57,108 nucleotides of DNA, from assembly GCA_020846005.1 (NCBI GenBank), contig JADLEQ010000016.1, forward strand, positions 1 through 57,108, given 5' to 3'. The first letter of the stretch is position 1, and each line of letters opens with the position of its first letter. This DNA comes from Polyangiaceae bacterium (GTDB lineage Bacteria > Myxococcota_A > Polyangia > Polyangiales > Polyangiaceae). Below are positions 17,761 through 26,600 of the stretch, in pieces. A program made the position numbers and the translations under genes. Under the pieces are notes generated by a model. The model had not been told where the DNA came from and did not search any database. It was given only the letters and a program-made list of their open reading frames with translations.

Positions 17761-17818
17761 GTGCGGCGATCGGGGGCCGGCATCACGGTGAGCGCGCTCA
17801 CCGTGGGGTCGGCCGCAC
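17761..17818. terminator. Nested palindrome at convergent gene ends
   Basis: A perfect 22-bp palindrome (17784-17805, half site CACGGTGAGCG) covers the stop codon of the converging glycosyltransferase gene (17798-17800). It is flanked by a second perfect repeat, GTGCGGC (17761-17767) and GCCGCAC (17812-17818). The nested pairs could form a long cruciform or a bidirectional terminator between the LCCL lipoprotein and the glycosyltransferase. No T-tract follows on either strand. Confidence 0.55.
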
Positions 17819-19498
17819 GTAGACCCACACGATGGGCACGCCGTCCAGCAGGCCGAGGTGGGCCGGGGCGGTCGTCCCGTAGTCGACCCACAGCTGGTGC
17901 TCGACGCGCGCCATGTGCTGCTCGTGGTGGTAGACGCCGACGCTCGACCGGGAGAGATCGAGCGTGCCGGCGAGATCGGCCCGCGCGCGGCCGTCGCGCC
18001 GCAGCATGTCCCAGCTCGCGAGCGCCGTGTCGTGGAGGTAGACCTGCGCACCCCGCGGCGCCCGCTCGTTCACGAACGGCAGCATCGCGCCGGTCTGGTA
18101 GCCCCAGAACCCACGGTTGAGCCCGAGCGACGCGGCGCCCGGCGCGCCGCCCACCAGCGGGACGTAGGCGCTGAGCCCCCACGGGTGCGCGTGCAGCGCC
18201 ATGACGACGGGACCCACGCACACCGCCACCGCCACGGCGAGCTCCACGGCCCGCCAGCGCCGGACCGCCGCGGGAGCGAACGCGGCGAGTCCGTCCGCTG
18301 CGCGACGGAGGCCGTGCGCCGCGAACAGGCACAGGAATGGGTACGCGGTGATCCAGTGCTTCGTCCCGCCGAAAATGGGCGTGCCGCTTGAGAGCCACGG
18401 CGCGTACGAGACGAGGATCGAGAGCGCCCACAGGGAGTACGTGGCCGAGTGCGGCGACGGATCGACGCCGCGCGCCAGCCCGCGGAGCGCCACGAACCGG
18501 CGCGCCAGCTGCGGGAGGAGCGCGGTGCGGACTGCGTGGGCGCCCCCGATCCCGGACAGCACGAGCGTGATCGTGGGCACCGTGGCGAGCGTCATCCCCC
18601 ACGCGTAGAGGCGCGGCATGGGCGGCTTCCAGTAGGTCTCGCCCAGGAATTCCATGTTGTAGAAGTCGTGGTGCGTGTGGAACGCGACCCACCCGGCGAG
18701 CCGAGCGCCGGTGTCGAACCAAAGCCACGGCCACAGCAGCCAGAGCACGATCGGGCCGAGCACGAGCATCGCGGGGAGCGCCGCGGGCACCGCGAGCCGA
18801 CCGGTCGTCATCCCCCGCGCGAGGGACCGCCAGCGGTGTACGAGGACGTGCGCGACGACCACGCCGGGGAACAACCACGCGTTGTGCTTCGTCGCGAGGA
18901 ACAGCCCGTAGCAGACGCCGCTCGCCACCGCCCAGCGGAGGCCGCCGCCGTTCAGGGAGCGCCAGTACGCCCACGTCGTGAGCAGCCACATCGACGCGAC
19001 GGGCACGTCGAAGCAGTCGAGGTGCGCGTGGTAGAAGACGCGCGGCATGAACCCGAGCGAGATCGCGGCGCACACGGCCGCGAGTCGCCCCGCCGTGCGG
19101 CGCCCCCAGAGGTAGACGATCCCGAGCGCGAGCGCGCTCACCGCCATGCCGGGGAAGCGGTACGCCGTGCCGGCCTCGGAGAACACCCGCCACTTCTCGA
19201 AGAACAGCGCGTGCGAGAGCGCGAAGAGCCCCTTCATCAGCGGCGGGTGCTCGTGATTGGCCGCCCAGAACCGATCCACGGCAGCCCGCTCGAGCGCCTC
19301 GCTCGGCGAGCGCCAGAGCAGCTCGAACCACCGCTCGTAGCTCGCCGCCGCCTGGAAGTAGAAGCCCTCGTCCCGGGCGTACCCGAGATCGCTCGTGGTG
19401 CCGAGCAGCAGCGCGACGTAGCCCGCGACGAGCGCGAGCGCGAGCGTGGCGTCGACTGCGCGGCTGCCGCGCGAGGTGTCGGAGGCGGCAGGGGTCAC
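17798..19498 (-). CDS. GT-C glycosyltransferase, GT39/ArnT-like
   Basis: A 566-residue integral membrane protein with about eleven predicted helices. It has the GT-C family acidic motif in the first external loop (LGYARDEGFYFQAA) and HEHPPLMK, which places it with dolichyl- or polyprenyl-phosphate-sugar transferases of the PMT/ArnT group (GT39/GT83). Such enzymes move a sugar from a polyprenyl-phosphate donor to lipid or protein outside the membrane. It starts at GTG 19498, overlapping the stop of the upstream gene (GTGA), and the two are probably one transcription unit. Substrate unknown. Confidence 0.87.
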   Translation of the reverse strand: MTPAASDTSRGSRAVDATLALALVAGYVALLLGTTSDLGYARDEGFYFQAAASYERWFELLWRSPSEALERAAVDRFWAANHEHPPLMKGLFALSHALFFEKWRVFSEAGTAYRFPGMAVSALALGIVYLWGRRTAGRLAAVCAAISLGFMPRVFYHAHLDCFDVPVASMWLLTTWAYWRSLNGGGLRWAVASGVCYGLFLATKHNAWLFPGVVVAHVLVHRWRSLARGMTTGRLAVPAALPAMLVLGPIVLWLLWPWLWFDTGARLAGWVAFHTHHDFYNMEFLGETYWKPPMPRLYAWGMTLATVPTITLVLSGIGGAHAVRTALLPQLARRFVALRGLARGVDPSPHSATYSLWALSILVSYAPWLSSGTPIFGGTKHWITAYPFLCLFAAHGLRRAADGLAAFAPAAVRRWRAVELAVAVAVCVGPVVMALHAHPWGLSAYVPLVGGAPGAASLGLNRGFWGYQTGAMLPFVNERAPRGAQVYLHDTALASWDMLRRDGRARADLAGTLDLSRSSVGVYHHEQHMARVEHQLWVDYGTTAPAHLGLLDGVPIVWVYVRPTPR

Positions 19499-20400
19499 CG
19501 CGACTCCGCGTGGAAACAGAACTGCCGCTCGCGGGGGCTCTCGCTCCGGACGACGAACGTCACGTCGGCCGTCTTGCCGGCGTCCGGCCCCAGCGGGAGC
19601 TCGAACGGCGCCCACCCCGCGGTGTCGACGTGGACGTGCTTCCCGATCGCCCGCCCGCCCACCAGCACCTCGAGCTCGACCGGTGTGCCCGCGCCGTCCC
19701 GGTACAGGAACCACGACAGCCCGGCGTGTCCGCGGATCGTCGCGCCGAGCGGCACGCCCCGGTAGGTGATGCGCAGATCCCGGCTGGGCGTCGCGTGGGC
19801 GAACACGCAGCGCCGCGGGCGGTACGCCTGGTCCTCGATCACCGTGACGCCCACGAGGAACGGCGCCGCGCCGCACTCGAAGCGCTCCGCCGGGTACGCG
19901 ACGGGGCCGTGCAGCCCGCCGGCCGCCCGGGCACCGCGGGCCGTCCACGCGCAGGCGCGGCCGCCGTCGCTCACGCTCACCCGATCCGGGCCGAGCTCGC
20001 TCACGAAGTCGAGGCGCACGGGGATCGGGCTCGGGTTCTCCAGCACCCGCAGCACGAACCGCCCGACGGGCTCCTCGCTCGCCGCCCGCCAGCCGGCGAC
20101 CTCGGGCGCGCGGGCGCCGAGCGCCGAGATCTCGAGCACCCGCGGGGACGAGGTCACGTCCGCGCGCGCGACCTCGGCGAGCGGCATCAGCTCGTCGCCG
20201 AGCGCGTGGCGCGCCAGCGGCTCGGCCCACGCCGGGGCGACGGCGATCGGCTCGCCCGGGCGCTTGCGGCGGGCGACCTCCGCGCGGAGCGCGCGCCACT
20301 CGTCGGCCGTGGGCGCCCGCCCGCTGGCCCAGCGACTCGCCGCCAGCTCGCCCACGCCGAGGAGCGGGACGCCCAGCCAGAGCAAGGAGAGCCAGCGCAC
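19495..20400 (-). CDS. Membrane-anchored periplasmic protein, unknown
   Basis: A 301-residue protein with an N-terminal hydrophobic segment (about 3-20) and a large extracytoplasmic part. The C-terminal half is beta-rich, with regularly spaced Trp and Gly (LSWFLYRDG, GWAPFELPLG) as in a jelly-roll domain. It is coupled by a 4-bp overlap to the GT-C glycosyltransferase that follows, so it may work with that enzyme, for example on its acceptor. The GTG 20400 start is the plausible choice just ahead of the membrane segment; no ATG is available nearby. Confidence 0.72.
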   Translation of the reverse strand: MRWLSLLWLGVPLLGVGELAASRWASGRAPTADEWRALRAEVARRKRPGEPIAVAPAWAEPLARHALGDELMPLAEVARADVTSSPRVLEISALGARAPEVAGWRAASEEPVGRFVLRVLENPSPIPVRLDFVSELGPDRVSVSDGGRACAWTARGARAAGGLHGPVAYPAERFECGAAPFLVGVTVIEDQAYRPRRCVFAHATPSRDLRITYRGVPLGATIRGHAGLSWFLYRDGAGTPVELEVLVGGRAIGKHVHVDTAGWAPFELPLGPDAGKTADVTFVVRSESPRERQFCFHAESR

Positions 20401-20508
20401 GGGCCCGGGAGATTGCCACAACCCGGCGGGCCTCGCCCCGGGACGACCCTGGGGCGGAGGTGGGAGCGTCGAGCGCTCCTGGCCGCGGCGTGGGGTAGCC
20501 TGGGCGCC

Positions 20509-22056
20509 TTGCCCGACCCCGCGAAACGACCCCGAGACGGCGCGCACTGGCCGGCGGTGCTCGCCGTGCTCGGCGCGGCCGGCGTGGTGCTGCCGCCGTT
20601 CGCGGTGGTGACCTACCCGCCCATCACGGATCTGCCGTTCCACGCCGCGCAGTCCGCCATCTTCCTCCACTTCTCCGATCCGGCGTACCGGTTCGCGGAG
20701 CAGTTCAGCCTCCATCCCCTCGAGGCGCCCTACGTCGTCACGTACCTGGTGACGGCCGCCCTCGGGTCGGTGCTGCCCATCCGGATCGCGGCGTCGATCA
20801 CGGCGGCGCTCTGCCTGCTCGCCCCGGCCGCCGGCCTCGCGGCGTTGCTCCGCGGGATCGGCAAGAGCCCGCTGCTCGCTACGCTCGCGTTCGGGCTCGT
20901 GTGGAACAACCTCGCGCACTGGGGGTTCCTGAGCTTCCTCCTCGGGCTGGGGCTCGAGCTGGCGAGCGTCGGGGTCGCCCTCGCGACGGCTCGCGATCCG
21001 ACGCGGCGGCGCGCCGCGTCGCTGGCGGTCCTCCTCGTCGCGGTGTTCTTCGCCCACCCGTTCCGCTTCCCGTTCGCGCTCGCCGGCGTGGGGCTCGTCA
21101 CGCTCCTCGCGGCGCCCGCCAGCGCGGCGCGCCGCCAGCTCGCGGCGGCGGCCGCGACGAGCGCGATGCCGTTCCTGGCCTGGCTGTTGGTGCGCCCGGC
21201 GGAGCTGTCCCCGCCCATCGAGCTCGGGTGGCCCGATCCGTCGCGGGTGCTCGACGCGCCTCGGCACCTCTTCGACGGCTTTCGCGCCGGGACGGACGTC
21301 GGAGCGGAGGAGCGGAGCCTGGCGCTCGCGCTCGCCGCGTCGCTGGTCGTGGTGATCGCCGCGATCCTGATCGCCCGCCGCCGCGAACCCAAGCGCCCAC
21401 CCTGGCCCGCAGCGCGGCGTGGCGCGACCGTCGTCGCCGCGCTCGTCGGCGCGCACGCGCTCGCGTACTTCGTCCTCCCCATGAAGATCGGGGAGTGGTG
21501 GTACGTCTACCCCCGCGAGCTGCTCTGCGCGGCCGTGGCGGCGCTCGCTTGGGTGCCCGAGCTCCCGGTCTGGCCCAAGCTGCGGCTCGCCGTGGTGGCG
21601 GTCGCGATCGCCGCCAGCACCCGGATGACGACGCTCGTCACGCGCGAGTGGGCGGGCTTCGAGCGCGCGACCGAGGACTTCCGGGCGGTCGTGCGCGCCG
21701 TGCCGCCCGCGCCGCGCCTCGCGTATCTGGTGTTCGACCACCGCGGCGCGAGCCAGACGCACTCGCCCTTCGTCCACCTGCCCGCGTGGGTCCAGGCGGA
21801 GCGCGGCGGCTGGCTATCCTTCCATTTCGCGACGTGGGGCCTCTACCCCGTGCGGTATCGCGCGGGGGGCGACGTGCCGCCCCCGCTCCCCCTCGCGTTC
21901 GAGTGGCGGCCGCAGGACTTCCGCCTGCTGCAGCTCGGCTGGTTCGACGCCCTGCTCGTCCGCCACACCGTCGAGCCGGCGCCCATCGTGGCCGCCGATC
22001 CTGGGCTCAAGCTCGCCGCCCACGAGGGGACGTGGTGGTTGTATGTGCGCAGGTAG
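20509..22056 (+). CDS. Multi-pass membrane protein, GT-C-like
   Basis: A 515-residue protein with about ten predicted helices and a soluble C-terminal domain of about 130 residues. Its topology and first-loop sequence TYPPITDLPFHAAQSAI resemble undescribed GT-C-type glycosyltransferase families, but there is no clear DxD. It is divergent from the GT39-like pair, so the three genes may decorate a common surface polymer. The likely start is TTG 20509; no ATG or GTG occurs in frame nearby. The soluble end contains an aromatic-rich stretch and ends WWLYVRR. Confidence 0.75.
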   Translation: MPDPAKRPRDGAHWPAVLAVLGAAGVVLPPFAVVTYPPITDLPFHAAQSAIFLHFSDPAYRFAEQFSLHPLEAPYVVTYLVTAALGSVLPIRIAASITAALCLLAPAAGLAALLRGIGKSPLLATLAFGLVWNNLAHWGFLSFLLGLGLELASVGVALATARDPTRRRAASLAVLLVAVFFAHPFRFPFALAGVGLVTLLAAPASAARRQLAAAAATSAMPFLAWLLVRPAELSPPIELGWPDPSRVLDAPRHLFDGFRAGTDVGAEERSLALALAASLVVVIAAILIARRREPKRPPWPAARRGATVVAALVGAHALAYFVLPMKIGEWWYVYPRELLCAAVAALAWVPELPVWPKLRLAVVAVAIAASTRMTTLVTREWAGFERATEDFRAVVRAVPPAPRLAYLVFDHRGASQTHSPFVHLPAWVQAERGGWLSFHFATWGLYPVRYRAGGDVPPPLPLAFEWRPQDFRLLQLGWFDALLVRHTVEPAPIVAADPGLKLAAHEGTWWLYVRR

Positions 22057-22184
22057 CCCCGTCGCTCCGGTTCGGCCGGCCAGCCGAGGGCGCCCGGTTG
22101 CAGCGCTGTCGCCGTGACCTTCCAACCGTGCAACGCGCTCGCGATGCCCCCTGGGGAAACCCTCGAATTGTTGCTTGCCCTCCC

Positions 22185-22200
22185 TGGCACGCCTCGTGCT
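22185..22200 (+). promoter_or_regulatory. Sigma-54 (-24/-12) promoter of predicted small RNA
   Basis: TGGCACGCCTCGTGCT matches TGGCACG-N4-TTGCW with a single mismatch. The GG (22186-22187) and GC (22198-22199) are exactly 10 nt apart. Transcription should start near 22211. No protein-coding frame with a plausible start lies between this promoter and the intrinsic terminator ending at 22369. Confidence 0.87.
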
Positions 22201-22210
22201 ATGTAAGGCG

Positions 22211-22369
22211 CAGGCGGTCGGCGAGGTCAGCCCTCCCGCCCAAACCCGTCGTCCGCCCCTGTCTCTGCACGGTGGTCCGCGTCCCCCTCCCCCCCCTCCG
22301 CAGGGCCACCGTGTTCTACTCTGGTACGGCAGCCGCGCATCCCCCCTCCGCGGCTGCCGTGCTCTTTTT
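22211..22369 (+). ncRNA. Predicted sigma-54-dependent small RNA with C-rich loops
   Basis: About 160 nt between a near-perfect -24/-12 promoter and an intrinsic terminator, with no plausible protein. Three hairpins can be drawn. SL1 pairs GGCGG 22213-22217 with CCGCC 22236-22240, with an inner GAGG/CCTC. SL2 pairs 22268-22281 with 22299-22313, 14 pairs with one bulged A, and closes a 17-nt loop of only C and T (22282-22298). SL3 is the terminator, with loop CATCCCCCCTC. The C-rich loops could pair with G-rich ribosome-binding sites. Promoter class, size and loops recall Pxr, the Myxococcus xanthus RNA that blocks development. Homology to Pxr is my inference and not shown by sequence comparison here. 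Confidence 0.72.
22324..22369 (+). terminator. Intrinsic terminator of the predicted small RNA
   Basis: Fourteen base pairs between 22324-22337 and 22349-22362 (one G-T pair), an 11-nt loop containing six C, then TC and a run of five T (22365-22369). This is the strongest classical rho-independent terminator in the window and a rare T-run in such GC-rich DNA. Confidence 0.93.
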
Positions 22370-22492
22370 GTAGCGCGAGATCGATCGGGCCTCCGCCCGC
22401 GCCTCGCCGCAGTACCAGCCATCGCGACAGCCGACGCGCCGCGTCAGCCGCCGGCGCGCCGCGGCTGGGAGCGGGCGACCGGAGCGGCTAGC

Positions 22493-22831
22493 ATGCGGGG
22501 CATGTTCGAGACGCTCTCGCGCGAGCACCGGCTCCTCCTCCTCGAGTTCGTGTGCGCCTTCGCCTGGACGGACCTCGAGATCCGGGACGGAGAGCGCCGC
22601 TTCGTCCGTCGGCTCGTCGACCGGCTCGCCCTCGCCGAGGAGGACCGCGGCCAGGTCGACGAGTGGCTGGCGATCGCGCCCTCGCCGGGCGCCGTCGATC
22701 CGGCGCGCGTGCCGGTCGAGCACCGCCGGACGTTCGTGGAGACGGTGCGGGCGCTCATCTACTCGGATGGCGACGTGGACGCCGAGGAGCGCGAGCGGTT
22801 CGAGGCGCTGAAGCGCGCGCTGTCCGCCTGA
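22493..22831 (+). CDS. TerB-like protein
   Basis: A 112-residue all-helical protein resembling TerB/DjlA-N-type domains. It has two repeats of the pattern hydrophobic-x-x-A-x-x-D-G-x-x-x-x-x-E: TDLEIRDGERRF near the start and IYSDGDVDAEERERF near the end. TerB domains are linked to membrane-associated stress or metal responses, and their acidic residues can bind divalent metal. ATG 22493 has GGAG about 8 nt upstream; ATG 22502 is an alternative. The small RNA terminator lies 124 bp upstream, so this gene should have its own promoter. Confidence 0.75.
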   Translation: MRGMFETLSREHRLLLLEFVCAFAWTDLEIRDGERRFVRRLVDRLALAEEDRGQVDEWLAIAPSPGAVDPARVPVEHRRTFVETVRALIYSDGDVDAEERERFEALKRALSA

Positions 22832-22871
22832 CGGCGCCGAGCGCGCCGTGGCGCGAGCGGTCGTCGGAGCG

Positions 22872-23579
22872 CTACTTCGCGAGCGCGATGCTCGAGCCCG
22901 GGGACGCGGGCGACCCACCCTGCTCGAGGACCTCGGCGCGGTAGAGCACGCGCCCGTCGCCGGCGCGGATCTCGCCCGCGACATCGCGGCCCGCCACGGC
23001 GGCGCTCCGGCTCACCGTCATGGTGGCCCGCTCGCCTCCCACGGTGACCGCGTACGTCGTCGCCTCGCACTCGAGCTCGCGCTCACCGACGAGGCACGTC
23101 TCCGTCGTGGTGCGCACGAGCTCGTCGTTCGAGTCGGGCGCGAACTGCGTTCGCTCGAGCAGCCGCTCGTAGTCCGCGACCGCCGCCGGGAGCTCGTCCG
23201 GACCGACGAAGCGCGACACGGCCACCGCGCGGCCGGTGCCGGCCTGGAAGCGCACACGCAGCCGCTCGTGGACCCCCTCACCCTCCAGCGTCACGTCGAC
23301 GACCTCGATCTGGCCCCAGACGCCGATCACGCGCTCGGTGAGCACGTAGGTCGCGCCGACGTGTGCGCCGCTGACGCGCACCACGACGAACTCCCCAGGC
23401 TGGCGGCCTGCCCGGCTCGCCTCGGCGTCGGGCGTCGTGGCCGGGTTGTCGAGCCGGTCCGGCGCGGGCCGCGCGACCGGCGACGGCGATCGCGCGGGCG
23501 CGGCTGGCGCCTGCTGCGGACCGGCGCAGCCGGCGACGAGGGACACCAACGGGAGGACGGAGAGCAGCGTGCGGGCCAT
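22872..23579 (-). CDS. Lipoprotein, unknown function
   Basis: A 235-residue protein with a lipoprotein signal (LVSLVAGC, lipidated Cys at about 18), a Pro/Ala linker, and a compact domain of alternating strands. The domain includes RVRFQAGTGRAVAVSRFVGPDEL and a Cys pair (TCLVGERELEC). No catalytic motif is recognised. It converges with the TerB-like gene and diverges from the giant P-type ATPase. ATG 23579 is chosen because it gives the signal peptide. Confidence 0.75.
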   Translation of the reverse strand: MARTLLSVLPLVSLVAGCAGPQQAPAAPARSPSPVARPAPDRLDNPATTPDAEASRAGRQPGEFVVVRVSGAHVGATYVLTERVIGVWGQIEVVDVTLEGEGVHERLRVRFQAGTGRAVAVSRFVGPDELPAAVADYERLLERTQFAPDSNDELVRTTTETCLVGERELECEATTYAVTVGGERATMTVSRSAAVAGRDVAGEIRAGDGRVLYRAEVLEQGGSPASPGSSIALAK

Positions 23580-23653
23580 GCGGGGGAGAGGCCACACGTC
23601 GCGCGTCCCGGCCAAGTTCGCTGCGTGTATGATGCGCACCCCCGCCGCGACGT

Positions 23654-26600
23654 ATGCGCCTCCCGCAAGTCCTCTCGCTCGCGCTCTCGCCGTTTGCGGC
23701 GCGAGCGCGCCGCGCCGCGTCCGCCGAGCCCCGCGTGCACGTCGAGCTGCGCGACGCCGGGGCCGAGGATCTGGCCCGCGTGGCCGCCGAGCTCGAGCGG
23801 CGCGGCCCGACCCTCCCGGGTGTCCGCTGGGTCGCGGTGAACCCGCGCCTCCGCCGCGCCGTGTTCGCCTTCGACGGTCCGGCGGACGAGGCTGCGGCGC
23901 GCCGATGGGTGGAGGAGGCAGAGCGAGCGGCGGGGGTCGATCGGTCCGGCTTCTCGGATGACGCCTGGGAGCACCCTGCCGACCCCGAGCCGGTTCGCCG
24001 CCTGCTCGTCGAGCTCGCCGCCGATCTACTCGGGATCGCGCTCGGGACCTCGCTCGCGCTCTCGCTCCTCCCCGCGTCGCCGACGGCGGCGCGGGCCGCC
24101 GCGCTCCTCGGCTGGGTGCGTGGATCGCCCCGGCTCCGCCGCAGGCTCGACGCTCGCCTGGGCGCCAAGCGCGCCGACGTGGCGCTCGGCGTGGTCGGCG
24201 CGCTCCTGCACGGGGTCGCGCAGCGGCCCGTCAGCGCGCTGGCGGAGGCCGCGCACCGCGGCGTGCTGGTCCGCGAGGCGGTCGCGCGCGCCCGCGTGTG
24301 GAAGGAGCGCGAGCCGGAGCTCGCCGGGGCGGCGGAGGCCGCCCGCGCCGCCGCGACGCCGGCGGCGACGCGGCCGGTGCCGCTCCCCGACGGCCCCATC
24401 GAGCAGTACGGCGACCGCGCGTGGCTCGTGTCGCTCGCCGGCTTCGCCGTGAGCTTCGCCACGACCCGGAGCTTTCAGCGCGCCTTCGCGGCGCTGCTCG
24501 GTGGCCTGCCTCGCCCGGCGCGGGTCGGTCGCGACGTGTTCGCGGCAGAGCTCGGCGTGCTGCTCGCGGGGCGGGGGGCGCTCGCCCTCGATCCCGAGGC
24601 GCTCCGCCGGCTCGATCGCGTGGACTGCCTCGTGCTGACGGCGGATCTCGTCGCACGCGACCGCGCGCGAGCCGGGGCCGTCGTGGCCGCGGGAGCCACG
24701 ACCGAGGCGGAGGCTCGCGAGCTCGCCGAGCGGCTGTTCGACGCCGACGCGCCGCTGGCCGTCGTCACGCGGGGCGGCTGGACGCTCGGTCCGCTCGGGC
24801 TGCTCGAGGCGGGGACGCGCGACGAGCTGGCCGCCCGCGCGGCGGACCTCGCTGCGCGGGGCGCGCTCGTGCTCGGGCTCGCTCGTCGCGGCGACGTGCG
24901 CGCGGTGGTCGAGATGCGGATGGAGCCCCGGACGGGCGTCGAGGAGCTGATCACCGCGGCGCACGCCGCGGAGCTGCGCGTGGTGATCGCCTCGCGCGAC
25001 GAGTCGTTGCTCACCGGGCTGGCCGCCGACGACGTCGTCCCCGACGGCCCGGAGCTCGGCGCCGGGATCCGGCGGCTCCAGCGTGAGGGGCGCGTGGTGA
25101 TGCTGGTGACGAGCGCGGCCGGAGGCGCGCTCGCCAGCGCGGACGTCGGGGTCGGCCTCGTGCGCGCCGGGGCTCCCGCCCCGTGGGCCGCGCACCTGCT
25201 CGCGCGCGACGATCTCGCCGACGTCCGGTTCCTCGTCGAGGCGTGCGCGCGCGCGCGCCAGGTGAGCAAGCAGAGCGTCAACGTGGCGCTCGGCGCGGCG
25301 ACCGTCGCCGCGCTGGTGTCGGCGGGTGGGCTCGTGCAGCTCACCACCTCGCGCGTCATCGCCGTGGTGAACGTCGCCACGCTGGTCTCGGTCGCCAACG
25401 GCCTCGGGCGCGGCTTCGCGCTCGATCGGCGACCGCTCCCGGCGCCGCGAGACCGGACGCCCTGGCACGCGCTCGACGCAGGCGGCGTCGCGTCCCGCCT
25501 CGGGACGTCGGCCGAGCATGGGCTCGCGCGCACCGAGGCGGTGCGGCGCAGGGAGCGCCCGCGGGCGCCGCGGCCCGCCGTCGCCGATCTGGCGGACGCG
25601 GTGGGTGACGAGCTGTTCAACCCGCTGGCGCCGCTGCTGGCCGCGGGCGCGGGGCTGTCGGCGGTCGTGGGGTCGATGGCGGACGCCGGGATGCTCGGTG
25701 GCGTCGTGGCGTTGAACGCCCTGGTGGGCGGCGCACAGCGCTTCCGGGTCGAGCGGGCGCTCCAGCGCCTCGAGCGGCAGGTCACGCGGCGCGCGGTTGC
25801 GTGGCGCGACGGCCGTCTGGTGGACGTGGACGCGCGCGAGCTCGTCCGGGGCGACGTGATCGAGCTCACCGCGGGCGACGTGGTGCCGGCGGACGCGCGC
25901 CTGCTCACGGCGGACGGCCTCGAGGTCGACGCGTCGTCGCTCACCGGCGAGTCGCTGCCCGTGGTGAAGCACCCTGCCTGTTGCTTCGAGGCCGCGGTCG
26001 CCGATCGAAGCTCGATGGTGTTCGAGGGCACCACGGTCGCCGCGGGGCGCGCCCGCGCCGTGGTCGTCGCCGTCGGGGACGCGACCGAGTCGCGGCGGAG
26101 CGCCGCGGTGTCCCGGCGCGATCGCGCGCCGACGGGCGTCGAGCAGCGCCTCGCTCAGCTCGTCGACCTCACGGCGCCGGTCGCCGTCGGCGCGGCGAGC
26201 GCGGTCATCGCCGGAGGGCTGCTCCGCGGCCGGCGCCTCGACGACCTGGTCGGCTCGGGCGTCAGCCTCGCCGTCGCCTCGGTGCCGGAGGGCCTGCCGC
26301 TGCTCGCGACCGCGGCGCAGCTCTCCGCAGCGGAGCGGCTGTCCAAGCGGGGCGCGCTCGTGCGCAACGTCCGCGCGATCGAGGCGCTCGGTCGGGTCGA
26401 CGTGCTGTGCGTCGACAAGACGGGCACCGTCACCGAGGGTCGGGTCGATCTGGCCGCCGTCTGGGATGGCGCGGACGAGCAGCCGGCGGCGACCTTGTCC
26501 GGGCCCCGGCTGCGCGTGCTGGCCGCGGCGCTGCGCGCCAGCGTGGAGCCCGCCGGCGGCGCAGCTCGCGCGGACCCGATGGACGCCGCGCTGCGGCGCG

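Noticed and set aside
20463..20479. Short palindrome GGAGCG-N5-CGCTCC between divergent membrane-protein genes
   Set aside because: A six-base stem is expected by chance in DNA this GC-rich, and no regulator is adjacent.
22211..22369. Possible protein coding in the predicted small RNA region
   Set aside because: Frames through it have no ribosome site, the longer ones start outside the promoter-terminator unit, and the hairpins fully account for the sequence.
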